A stretch of 20,881 nt of DNA from JALYUA01 sp038229875 (GCA_038229875.1 JBBROA010000075.1:1-20881), one strand, 5' to 3'. Counted from the stretch's first letter, positions 7,163-14,679 are shown. The notes: generated from the sequence alone by a model not told the origin. Made by a program: numbers and translations.

Positions 7163-8217
7163 GCGAAGTACGCGGCGATCGCGCGCCGGTAGACGTCCGG
7201 CGCTTCGACGACCGCGGCAATGGCGATCGACTCGTCGGCCGCGTGGGAGTGGGCCGGCTCGCCCGGGCCGAAAACGACCGCGGGCTTTCCGGCGAGGTGG
7301 GCCAGGTCGCTGACGCTCGGGAAGCCCGTGATCGCGGCGCCTCCCGCGGCTGCGGATGCGGCCTGCGCGATCTTCCAGGTGGGGTCTCCCGCGACGGGCT
7401 TCAGGCGAACGGACAGGACCTCGACTTCGGACGAGACCGCGGCGCGGATGGCCGCCACCATCGCGTCGTTGTCGAACGCTCCGATCGTCCTCGCATCGAC
7501 CGTCACCTCGCAGAGGTCGGGCACGATGTTCGATCGGAGCCCTCCCCGTATGACGGTTGCGGTGGCGGTCGGCTTTCCCAGATACGGGTCTTCCTGCTCG
7601 AAGCGCAGCGCGGCGATCGCGCGCACGTCCTCGGCCGCCCGGACGATCGCGTTCTCCGCGAGGTGCGGGCGCGCCGCGTGCCCCGCGCGTCCCCGCGAGA
7701 GGAGCTTCACCTTGACGAGCCCTTTCTGCGCGATCGCCGGCGAAAACCCGTTCGGCTCCCCAACGATCGCGGCGTCGAAAACGAGTCCGGTCACGATCCT
7801 CTCGAGTCCCTGGCCGCCGGTCTCCTCGTCGCAGGTCCCGGCGAAAAGAAGGCTTCCGGCTCCGTCTTCCGGCAGCGGCGCGGTCAGAAAGGCCTCGAGC
7901 AGCGCGGCAACGGAAGCCTTCGCGTCGCTCGCTCCGAGACCGACCAGCCGGTCGCCCTCGATCCGCGGCGTCCACGGGTCCCCCGTCCAGCCGTCGACGG
8001 CGGGAACGGTATCGAGATGGGAATTCAAGAGCAGGCAGGGGCTTCCGGTCCCGCGCCGCGCCACGACGTTTCTCCCCTCGCGTTCCGCCTGTATTCCGAA
8101 ATCGGCGCAGATCCCGGCGATGCGCTCCGCGAGCGCCCCCTCGTTGCCGGACACGCTCTGGATCGACACGAACTCCATCAGCCGGTCGAGCACGGTCGTG
8201 ACGCCGGCGGCTCTCAT
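7159..8217 (-). CDS. argE: M20 deacylase, N-acyl-ornithine or N-acyl-citrulline hydrolase (ArgE type)
   Basis: The 352-residue protein belongs to the ArgE/DapE/ACY1 branch of M20 zinc hydrolases. Visible metal and catalytic residues are H67 and D69 (NSHLDTVP), D98 (GLGASDAKA), E131-E132 (CDEETGG), E154 (VGEPNG) and H323/H325 near the C-terminus (EPAHSHAADES). The dimerisation/lid insert begins around HAARPHLAENA. In a pathway that uses a transcarbamylase on N-acylornithine, this enzyme should remove the acyl group from N-acylcitrulline to give citrulline for ArgG. Given the ArgF' residues described here, the acyl group may be succinyl. The ATG at 8217 has a weak GGAG 13 bases upstream, inside the last repeat unit. 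Desuccinylase versus deacetylase specificity cannot be read from the sequence. Confidence 0.9.
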   Translation of the reverse strand: MRAAGVTTVLDRLMEFVSIQSVSGNEGALAERIAGICADFGIQAEREGRNVVARRGTGSPCLLLNSHLDTVPAVDGWTGDPWTPRIEGDRLVGLGASDAKASVAALLEAFLTAPLPEDGAGSLLFAGTCDEETGGQGLERIVTGLVFDAAIVGEPNGFSPAIAQKGLVKVKLLSRGRAGHAARPHLAENAIVRAAEDVRAIAALRFEQEDPYLGKPTATATVIRGGLRSNIVPDLCEVTVDARTIGAFDNDAMVAAIRAAVSSEVEVLSVRLKPVAGDPTWKIAQAASAAAGGAAITGFPSVSDLAHLAGKPAVVFGPGEPAHSHAADESIAIAAVVEAPDVYRRAIAAYFA

Positions 8218-8224
8218 TCGGCTC

Positions 8225-8318
8225 TCACGCTCCGATGACCCTCAGCGCCGTCATGCGACGATCACCCCTCGGCGCGGTCATGCGCCGATCACCCCCGGCG
8301 CCGTCATGCGCCGATCAC
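8225..8318 (-). repeat. Four tandem copies of a 15-base unit repeating the argB 3' end and stop codon
   Basis: On the minus strand GTGATCGGCGCATGA occurs at 8318-8304 (the last codons of argB) and again exactly at 8292-8278. It recurs with one change at 8265-8251 and with three changes at 8239-8225. The copies are spaced 26, 27 and 26 bases apart, with GC-rich spacers that are themselves similar. Every copy ends in an in-phase TGA. The first three also contain ATGA, which opens mini-ORFs: 8307-8278 (MTAPGVIGA) and 8281-8225 (MTAPRGDRRMTALRVIGA). The last TGA lies 7 bases before the argE ATG. It fills the only non-overlapping junction in the core operon. Confidence 0.85.
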
Positions 8319-9236
8319 CATCGTCCCGCTCCCGGTGTCGCCGAAGACCTCCGACAGGAGCGCGTTTCGCTGATTCCCGTTGACGATGTGCACGGCGCCC
8401 ACTCCCGCTTCGACGACCCGCGAGATCTCTTCGAGCTTCGCGATCATTCCGCCCGACACGGCGGGACTTCTGGCGAGCTTGCGCGCGTCCGAAGACGTGA
8501 GCCGCGAAATGCGGCTCTCGGGATCCGCCGGATTCGCCAGCACGCCGGGCACGTCGGAGAGGAGTATGAGCTTTTCCGCTCCCAGCGCTACGGCGAGCGC
8601 CGACGCGATCGCGTCCGCGTTGACGTTGAAGACCTTTCCCTCCTCGTCGGCGGCGAGCGGCGAGACGATCGGGAGATAACCCGCGTCGAGCAGGGTCGTC
8701 AGGAGCCGCGGATCGACCTCGACGACGTCCCCGACGTTGCCGAAGTCGACGAGCTCGCGCTTGCCCGTCTCCTTGTTGACCAGGCTCTTTCGCGCCCGCT
8801 TGCGCGCGAGCACCACATTGCCGTCGATTCCCGAGACGCCGACCGCCTGCACGCCGAAAGCGCGGAGCGCCGACAGGATCTCCACCGAGATCTTTCCCGC
8901 GAAGACCATCTTGACGACCTCGAGTGTTTCGTCGTCGGTGACGCGGCGTCCGTTCACGAGCTTCGTCTCGAGGCCCAACCGCTCCGACAGCTTTGTCGCC
9001 TGGGCTCCCCCGCCGTGGACGACGGTGACGCGAATCCCGACCTGGTGCAGGAGCGCGATCTCTTCCGCGAGCGACGAGAGGTTGTCGAGCTTCTCGGTCA
9101 CTTTGCCGGAGATCTTCAGCACGAATGTCCTCGCCTTGAACCGCCGGATGTACGGGAGCGCCTCGCGGAGGATTTCGGCATCCACGCCGGTGAGCCGGTG
9201 CGCGAGCTTCTCGGCTCCGACGACGACGTCCTTCAC
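8304..9236 (-). CDS. argB: N-acylglutamate kinase (ArgB)
   Basis: This 310-residue amino-acid kinase phosphorylates the gamma-carboxylate of N-acetyl- (or N-succinyl-) glutamate, the second step of the pathway. Family features are K41 in VLKISGKV (a variant of the usual K-Y-G-G), the glycine turn VVHGGGAQ (73-80), FNVNADAIA (203-211), LLSDVPGVL (225-233) and the C-terminal SGGMIAKLE (261-269), whose Lys contacts ATP phosphates. The start is GTG at 9236, overlapping the argF' stop as GTGA, with GGAG 5 bases upstream. No long N-terminal extension typical of arginine-sensitive kinases is obvious, though residues 1-30 could form a helix. The acyl-group preference is not certain. The gene's 3' end is the source of the downstream repeat. 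Confidence 0.93.
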   Translation of the reverse strand: MKDVVVGAEKLAHRLTGVDAEILREALPYIRRFKARTFVLKISGKVTEKLDNLSSLAEEIALLHQVGIRVTVVHGGGAQATKLSERLGLETKLVNGRRVTDDETLEVVKMVFAGKISVEILSALRAFGVQAVGVSGIDGNVVLARKRARKSLVNKETGKRELVDFGNVGDVVEVDPRLLTTLLDAGYLPIVSPLAADEEGKVFNVNADAIASALAVALGAEKLILLSDVPGVLANPADPESRISRLTSSDARKLARSPAVSGGMIAKLEEISRVVEAGVGAVHIVNGNQRNALLSEVFGDTGSGTMVIGA

Positions 9237-10237
9237 CGGTTCTCCGCGGCGAGCCATTCGAGGATCGCCTGCTGCGCGTACATACGGTTTTCCGCCTCGT
9301 CGAGAACGACCGAGCGCCGCCCGTCCAGAACCGCATCGTCGACGACGACGTTGCGGCGGACCGGGAGGCAGTGCATGAAAATCGCGTTGCGGCCGCGCGC
9401 CATGCGGGCCTCGGTGACGCGCCAGTCCCGCAGCTTCGCGCGGCGCGTGAACTCCGCCTCGGGCTCTCCGTAGTCCGCGAGAGCTCCCCAGGATTTTGCG
9501 TAAACCACTTCGACCCCCTCGTACACCGCGTCCCGCTCGTCGGTCACGGTGAGAGCGCCCCCGCTCTCCGCAGCAAGGCGCTCGGCGGTGCGCACGATGT
9601 CGACGTCGAGCTCGTACCCCTCGGGCCTCGCGAGCACGAGGTCCGTGCCGAGCCGCGCGGCGCCGAGAAGGAATGAGTTCGGGACGGCCATCGGAAGCGT
9701 TTTCGGGTGGTAGGCCCAAGTGAGCAGGACCCGGCGTCCCCTCGTGTTGCCGAGCTGCTCGCGGATCGTCAGGGCGTCCGCCATCGCCTGGCACGGGTGG
9801 TCGAGCGGCGACTCGAGGTTGATGACGGGAACGCCCGAGTATCGCGCGAACGCGTTCAGAACGGGCTCGCGCCGGTCGATCTCATAGTCCTTGCCTTCGG
9901 GGAAGGAGCGGACGCCGAGCATGTCGCAGTAGCGCCCGAGCACGCCCGCCCCTTCGCGCGCGTGCTCCGCGGCGGCTCCGTCCATGACGACACCGTCGCG
10001 ATACTCCATCGCCCAGGCGTCGGAGCCGACGGAAAGAGTGACCGGCGTGCCGCCGAGCTTCGACACGGCGACTTCCATCGAGACCCGCGTCCGCAGCGAA
10101 GGGTTGAAGAACACCAGCCCGACGTGCGCGCCGGCGAGCGCGTCGCTGTGCGCTCCCTGCCGGAATTCCTCACCGCGGGCGAGCAGGGCGTCGAACTGCG
10201 CGGGAGTCAGGTCCCGCGTCGTCAGAAAGTGCCTCAC
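9233..10237 (-). CDS. argF': N-acylornithine carbamoyltransferase, probably N-succinylornithine type
   Basis: This 334-residue transcarbamylase is not an ordinary ornithine enzyme. It has the marks of the N-acetylornithine/N-succinylornithine class: FFNPSLRTR (43-51) for carbamoyl phosphate, DAWAMEY with W75, HPCQ (147-150), TWAYHPKTLPMAVPNS (173-188), YAKSWGAL (246-253) and HCLPVRRN (289-296). Against my recollection of the Xanthomonas acetylornithine enzyme, its specificity residue Glu92 aligns with Ala90 here (VMDGAAAEH), and its carboxylated Lys302 with Val298 (RRNVV). The Bacteroides succinylornithine enzyme has Pro and Ile at these positions, and replacing Glu92 by Ala, Ser, Pro or Val is reported to switch specificity to succinylornithine. 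The start is GTG at 10237 with GGAGGAGG upstream, overlapping the argD stop as GTGA. The class is firm; the succinyl preference is inferred. Confidence 0.9.
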   Translation of the reverse strand: MRHFLTTRDLTPAQFDALLARGEEFRQGAHSDALAGAHVGLVFFNPSLRTRVSMEVAVSKLGGTPVTLSVGSDAWAMEYRDGVVMDGAAAEHAREGAGVLGRYCDMLGVRSFPEGKDYEIDRREPVLNAFARYSGVPVINLESPLDHPCQAMADALTIREQLGNTRGRRVLLTWAYHPKTLPMAVPNSFLLGAARLGTDLVLARPEGYELDVDIVRTAERLAAESGGALTVTDERDAVYEGVEVVYAKSWGALADYGEPEAEFTRRAKLRDWRVTEARMARGRNAIFMHCLPVRRNVVVDDAVLDGRRSVVLDEAENRMYAQQAILEWLAAENR

Positions 10238-11400
10238 AGGACCTCCTCCATCGCCGCCAGGAACCGGTCGATCTCATCTTCCCGCAGGACGAGCGGCGGC
10301 AGGAGCCTCAGCACGTCGGGAAGATCGCTCCCGCCCAGGAGAATCCCCCGGGAGAGGAGAGCCTCGCGCACCGGTTTCCCCGGCCGGTCGAGCGCGATCC
10401 CGAGAAGAAAGCCTTCACCGCGAACCTCGCGGACGGCGGGCAGATTTGCGAGACCCGCGCGCAGGCGCTCGGAGCCGCGGCGGACGTTCTCGAGCAGGCG
10501 CTCCGACTCGATCACGCGGACCGTCGCCTCCGCCGCCGCGCACGCGAGCGGACCGCCCCCGAACGTCGTGCCGTATTCCTCGGGAAGGACTCCCGCCGCG
10601 ATCTCTTCCGAGACGAGCACCGCGCCCATCGGGACGCCGCTCGCGATGCCCTTGGCGAGCGTCGCGAGATCGGGAAGGACGCCGTGCCGGCCCGACCAGA
10701 AGAACGTGCCGGTCCGCCCGAACCCGGTCTGGACCTCGTCGTAGATGAGCTTCGCGCCGCGCTCGTCGCACAGCCGCCGGAGCCCCTGGAAGTATTCCGC
10801 GGGCGCTTCGATGACCCCGGCGAGGCTCTGGATCGGCTCGAGCAGCACGGCCGCGACGCGATCGTCGATCAGCGCGGTCGCAGCCTGCAGGTCACCGAAC
10901 GGAGCGAGCCGGTGGCCGGGCACGTTCGGCTCTCCGAGCGCGCGGTATTTCTCGAGACCGGCCGCCGAAATCGCGTCCGCCGTCCGGCCGTGGAACCCCC
11001 CGTGGAACGAGAGCACGTCGCTGCGCTTCGTCGCGCGGCGGGCCAGCCGCATCGCGTTCTCGTTCGCTTCGGTGCCCGAGTTGACGAAGAAGACCCGGGT
11101 CAGCGGCGACGGCGCGTGCCGCGCGATCGCGTCCGCCGCGCGGGTGCGAACGCCAAGGGCAACCACGTTCGAGTAGAAGAGGAGCGTCTTCGCCTGCTCG
11201 GAGATCGCCCGGACGACTTCCGGGTGCGCGTGGCCCGTGGAGGCAACGGCGTGGCCGCCGTAGAGATCGAGATAGCTCTTTCCCGATTCGTCCCAGACCG
11301 TCGAGCCCTCGCCGCGCGCGAGCGTGATCGGCCACCGCGTGTAGGTCGGAAGCTCGCTGCCGGCGGCTCTTGCCTTCGGGTCGATCGCCGCGCGGCTCAG
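10234..11400 (-). CDS. argD: N-acylornithine aminotransferase, apparently started at CTG
   Basis: This 388-residue class III PLP aminotransferase converts N-acyl-glutamate semialdehyde to N-acylornithine using glutamate. It shows VNSGTEANENAMRLAR (106-121), FHGGFHGRTADA (132-143), D221 in IYDEVQTGFGRTG (the pyridine-N contact) and K250 in TLAKGIASG (the PLP lysine). The conserved protein begins around LPTYTRWP. No ATG, GTG or TTG exists in frame near the N-terminus or for some distance upstream. The frame contains a CTG at 11400 that overlaps the argC stop as CTGA, exactly like the operon's GTGA junctions, and AGGAG sits 7 bases before it. CTG is therefore the best start, though a rare one. 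The enzyme assignment is firm. Confidence 0.93.
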   Translation of the reverse strand: MSRAAIDPKARAAGSELPTYTRWPITLARGEGSTVWDESGKSYLDLYGGHAVASTGHAHPEVVRAISEQAKTLLFYSNVVALGVRTRAADAIARHAPSPLTRVFFVNSGTEANENAMRLARRATKRSDVLSFHGGFHGRTADAISAAGLEKYRALGEPNVPGHRLAPFGDLQAATALIDDRVAAVLLEPIQSLAGVIEAPAEYFQGLRRLCDERGAKLIYDEVQTGFGRTGTFFWSGRHGVLPDLATLAKGIASGVPMGAVLVSEEIAAGVLPEEYGTTFGGGPLACAAAEATVRVIESERLLENVRRGSERLRAGLANLPAVREVRGEGFLLGIALDRPGKPVREALLSRGILLGGSDLPDVLRLLPPLVLREDEIDRFLAAMEEVL

Positions 11401-12431
11401 GGAAAGACTCCTGACATTTTGAGGCCGGTCGCCTCCGGAAGGTCGAACAGGATGTTCATCGCCTGGATGGCCTGGCCCGCCGCCCCCTTGACGAGGTTGT
11501 CGATCGCGACGAACACGCGGGCGACGCCGCCCGAGGAGGCGACGCCGATGTCCGCGAAGTTCGTTCCCTTGACCGCCGCGACGTCCGGCGACCCATCGAC
11601 GAGGCGCACGAAAAACTCCCGCCCGTACGCGTCCCGGTAGACGGCGCGCAGAGCGTCGCGGTCCATCGGCGCGCTGAGGGGAACCGCGGCGGTGACGAAA
11701 ATGCCTCGGACGAGCGGCGCCGAATGCGTCTGGAACACGATCCGCCCCGCCGCCGGCGGCCCGATCGCTGAGAGGGATTCCTCGATCTCCGGCAGGTGGC
11801 GGTGTCCGTCCAGACCGTACGCGAAGAACGCGGACGCGCGGCGGGGATGGTGGGTGGTCGGCGTCGGCGTGACGCCGGCTCCCGACGATCCCGTGATCGC
11901 GAACACGGAGACGGGAGCGCCCTCCGCCACGAGCCCCGCGCGCCAGAGGGGCGCGAGCGCGAGGATCGAGGCGGTCGCAAAGCAGCCGGGCGAGGCAATC
12001 GCGCGCGAAGCCGCGATTGCCTCGCGGAAGAGCTCCGGAAGGCCGTAGACGAACTCGGGCTGCCGCGCGAATCCCGGCGGCACCGGGCCGTAAAACTTCT
12101 CGAACGACGCGGCACTCTTCAGCCGGAAGTCCGCCGAAAGGTCCACGACGGGAATGCCGCGGTCGAGAAGGGGCGGCGCGGCATCGACGGCATATCCGTG
12201 CGGGCCGGCGAGAAAGACGACCTCGGGCTCGTCCGCGCCCTCGGGGAGCGCGCTCGTGAAGACGAGGTCGGTCAACCGGGACAGGTGCGTGTGCACCGCC
12301 GCGACCGGCTGCCCCGCCTGCGACCGCGAGATAACGGCGACGGGCTCGGCCTTCGGGTGGTCGAGCAAAAGGCGCAGAAGCTCGCCGCCCGCATAGCCGC
12401 TCGCGCCGAAGATCGCCGCGCGAATCGTCAC
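11397..12431 (-). CDS. argC: N-acyl-gamma-glutamyl-phosphate reductase
   Basis: The 344-residue enzyme reduces N-acylglutamyl phosphate to the semialdehyde with NADPH, the third step of the pathway. The N-terminal Rossmann fold carries FGASGYAGGELLRLL (8-22). The thiolate nucleophile is C150 in ASPGCFATAS, and the catalytic His lies in GHRHLPEI (209-216). Also typical are LSADFRL (98-104), VYGLPE (128-133) and the GSSGAGVTPTPTTHH loop (181-195). The start is GTG at 12431, overlapping the upstream P-loop gene's stop as GTGA, with GAGGAG 8 bases before it. The length is normal for the shorter ArgC class. Whether the substrate is acetylated or succinylated cannot be read directly from this enzyme. 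Confidence 0.96.
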   Translation of the reverse strand: MTIRAAIFGASGYAGGELLRLLLDHPKAEPVAVISRSQAGQPVAAVHTHLSRLTDLVFTSALPEGADEPEVVFLAGPHGYAVDAAPPLLDRGIPVVDLSADFRLKSAASFEKFYGPVPPGFARQPEFVYGLPELFREAIAASRAIASPGCFATASILALAPLWRAGLVAEGAPVSVFAITGSSGAGVTPTPTTHHPRRASAFFAYGLDGHRHLPEIEESLSAIGPPAAGRIVFQTHSAPLVRGIFVTAAVPLSAPMDRDALRAVYRDAYGREFFVRLVDGSPDVAAVKGTNFADIGVASSGGVARVFVAIDNLVKGAAGQAIQAMNILFDLPEATGLKMSGVFP

Positions 12432-13444
12432 TTGTGGATCTCCTCGTAGACGACGCCGAAGAGCGCGCGGCCATCCGTCTTCGCGTTGGCGGCCGGCAGC
12501 TTCATCTCGGACTGGATGTACTCGGTCCCGGTCTGGTTGTCGGTCACCGGGCCCGACATGATCGTGATCGGGATGTTCCACTGCTCCATCAGCTTCTGCG
12601 CCCCCCACGCCGCGACCAGGTCGTTCGCGCACATCACGACGGCTTTGGTCGCTCTGACGAGCTCGGGGTCGTCGAAGAACGTCCCGACGCGGTAGTCGCC
12701 CAGGATCCCGTCGCCCATCTCGACCACGATCACATCCGGGTTCTTCTCCGCGAGCGCCGCGAGGATCGCGCGGGCGTAAGGAGCGAGGTCCTTGACGTGC
12801 GCGGTCGAGGGAAGGCCGCAGTCGAGGAACGACATGGTCGCGAACGCGCCGTGGTCCTCCATGTCGAGCGTGTCCTTGAGGCACGCCACGCCGGAGAGCT
12901 TCGCCGCGGCGACGCGCTGCCCTGCGCTCGCGAAGCGTTTCACGATCTCCGACGCGGCCGCCGTCTTGCCCGCGCTCATGCAAGTCCCCGCGATCACGAC
13001 CAGGGGCGGGCAGGGGCCGAGGGTGTCGCGCGGGGGCAGCGCGTTCTGCGCGATGTTGGCGGGCTTTCCGTCGATCAACACCGCGCCGAGCACCTCGACG
13101 TCGAGCGGAAGTCCGACTTCCGGGTTCTTCCCGACGCAGAGGCCGAGGACCCCGCCTAAATTCAGCACGTGGATCGTGTCGCCGACGTGGATCGTCTCCG
13201 GCACCACCCCGACGAAGCCCTTCAGCGCGCGGCGGTATCCGAGAGTCCCGGCCATGACGTCGCCTTTGTTGATCTTCGCCATCCGCCCCGAAACGAGCTC
13301 GAGCCGGTCGTACACGCTCTTTTCCATCAGCGCGCGGACGGCCAGGACGTTCCCCTCTTTCGCCTCGATGTGCGGCGAGATCTCCACCTCTCGCGGCAGC
13401 CCGAGCCGCGCGGTCGAAGAGGCGATTTTGTCCAGGATGATCAC
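12428..13444 (-). CDS. Uncharacterised P-loop protein (dethiobiotin-synthetase-like) embedded in the arginine operon
   Basis: This 338-residue protein is not one of the known arginine enzymes. Residues 1-145 form an N-terminal domain rich in predicted strands, with the conserved-looking block GDVMAGTLGYRRALKGFVG (61-79) and the Gly-rich segment VLNLGGVLGLCVG (93-105). From ~148 a P-loop domain begins: Walker A GTCMSAGKT at 153-161, then AAKLSGV with K182, and an acidic strand VVEMGDGILGDY (240-251). This order resembles dethiobiotin synthetase/CobB-like (SIMIBI) ATPases and, more loosely, the C-terminal domain of DUF1611 proteins, some of which (DgcN) are glutamate N-acetyltransferases. It overlaps argG and argC by GTGA at each end and has GGAG 5 bases before its GTG start. 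That placement points to a pathway role. The function is unknown; see the findings. Confidence 0.85.
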   Translation of the reverse strand: MIILDKIASSTARLGLPREVEISPHIEAKEGNVLAVRALMEKSVYDRLELVSGRMAKINKGDVMAGTLGYRRALKGFVGVVPETIHVGDTIHVLNLGGVLGLCVGKNPEVGLPLDVEVLGAVLIDGKPANIAQNALPPRDTLGPCPPLVVIAGTCMSAGKTAAASEIVKRFASAGQRVAAAKLSGVACLKDTLDMEDHGAFATMSFLDCGLPSTAHVKDLAPYARAILAALAEKNPDVIVVEMGDGILGDYRVGTFFDDPELVRATKAVVMCANDLVAAWGAQKLMEQWNIPITIMSGPVTDNQTGTEYIQSEMKLPAANAKTDGRALFGVVYEEIHK

Positions 13445-14649
13445 GAGGTCTCCTTTCCCGCGAGGGCCCAGAGCCGGCCCGGAAGGGCGAGCGTCTTGCC
13501 GACGCCCTGGGCTTCGGAAGGCGAGAGGTACGTGTTCGATTCGCCGTAGCGTACGAGCTCGGGCCGCATGAGTGAAAAAGCGCTGCGCACGCCGGCCACT
13601 TCGTAGCGGCCGGGGGTGAAGCGCACGCGCGCGTCGCCGGTCACCCGCGACTGGCTGCCGGCGAGAAACGCCGCGGCGTCGGCGGCGGCCGGCTCGAAGG
13701 CGAGCCCCTCGTGGAGCAGCCGGCCGTAGGTCTCGGCGACGAGCGCCTTCAGCTGCCGCTGCTCCTTCGTGAGAACGAGCTTCTCGAGCTCGGAGTGCGC
13801 CGCGATCAAGGCGAGCGCGGCGGGAGCTTCGAACGCGATGCGCCCCTTCGCGCCGAGGATCGTGTCTCCGAGGTGAATCCCGCGTCCCGCGGCGTAGCGC
13901 CGCCCGATCGCATTCAGCTTCTCGATCAGCGCGAGCGCGTCGATCCGGGCGCCGTCGAGCGAGACGGGCCGGCCCTGCTCGAACGAGACGACCACTTCGG
14001 AGGCCCTCCGCGGCGACCGGGCGAGCGGGTTCCCGGGGAACAGGTCCTCGGGCGGCATCGCCCACGAGTCGTGAGTCTCTCCCCCGCCGATGGTCGTGCC
14101 CCACAGCCCCTCGTTGACCGAGTACCGCGTGGTCTTCGGCGGAATCGTGACTCCGGCCGACGCGAGCACCGCGGCTTCGTCTTCGCGCGAGAGGCCGGTA
14201 TCGCGGATGGGCGCGCGGACTTCGACCTCCGGCGCCAGCACGCGAAGGGCCGCGTCGAAGCGGAACTGGTCGTTGCCGGCCGCTGTCGAGCCGTGGACGA
14301 TCACGCGGGCCCGCACCTTCCGGGCGTATGCGGCGACCGCTTCCGCCTGCACCGCGCGCTCCGCCGCGACCGACAGCGGGTAGACGCCGCCGCGGAGCAC
14401 GTTTCCGAACAGGAGCGGCAGCGCATAGCGCTCGAACACGTCGCGGCGGCCGTCCACGAAGACGTGCTTCTCGACTCTCGCGGCCTTCGCGCGGGAAGCG
14501 ATCGTCCGCCGCTCGGAAGCCGAAAATCCTCCTGTGTCCACCGTGACGGCGTGCACGCGGGCGCCTTCCTGGCGCAGCACGACCGCGCAGTAGGTGGTGT
14601 CGAGACCACCGGAAAAGGCAAGGCACACGACCGGCATGCGGCGTTTCAT
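13441..14649 (-). CDS. argG: Argininosuccinate synthase, Bacteroidetes-like subclass
   Basis: The enzyme joins citrulline and aspartate with ATP to make argininosuccinate. The 402-residue protein has the PP-loop SGGLDT at 14-19, HGSTAAGNDQFRFD (the citrulline/aspartate region) and YSVNEGLWGTTIGGGET. The variants TGGFS, LLFGNVLRGGVYPLSVAAER and STAAGNDQ are those I associate with Bacteroidetes ArgG rather than the enterobacterial or cyanobacterial types. The ATG at 14649 has no Shine-Dalgarno, and neither does the alternative ATG at 14637. An upstream five-codon ORF with a strong site ends 30 bases before it in the same frame, so reinitiation is possible. It is the first gene of the operon and overlaps the P-loop gene by GTGA. 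Confidence 0.94.
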   Translation of the reverse strand: MKRRMPVVCLAFSGGLDTTYCAVVLRQEGARVHAVTVDTGGFSASERRTIASRAKAARVEKHVFVDGRRDVFERYALPLLFGNVLRGGVYPLSVAAERAVQAEAVAAYARKVRARVIVHGSTAAGNDQFRFDAALRVLAPEVEVRAPIRDTGLSREDEAAVLASAGVTIPPKTTRYSVNEGLWGTTIGGGETHDSWAMPPEDLFPGNPLARSPRRASEVVVSFEQGRPVSLDGARIDALALIEKLNAIGRRYAAGRGIHLGDTILGAKGRIAFEAPAALALIAAHSELEKLVLTKEQRQLKALVAETYGRLLHEGLAFEPAAADAAAFLAGSQSRVTGDARVRFTPGRYEVAGVRSAFSLMRPELVRYGESNTYLSPSEAQGVGKTLALPGRLWALAGKETS

Positions 14650-14679
14650 CGGCGACGGGCTGTGGGGGATTCTACGGGA

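Noticed and set aside
8225..8318. CRISPR-like array
   Set aside because: Only four degenerate 15-base units with similar spacers. They derive from the argB 3' end, so this is a tandem duplication.
8235..9473. Long plus-strand frame over argB and argF'
   Set aside because: Antisense to two firmly identified enzymes and without domain features.
9233..10237. Ordinary ornithine carbamoyltransferase
   Set aside because: Motifs DAWxxE, VMDG, TWxxHP and YAKSWGA belong to the N-acylornithine class rather than the classical ArgF/OTC class.
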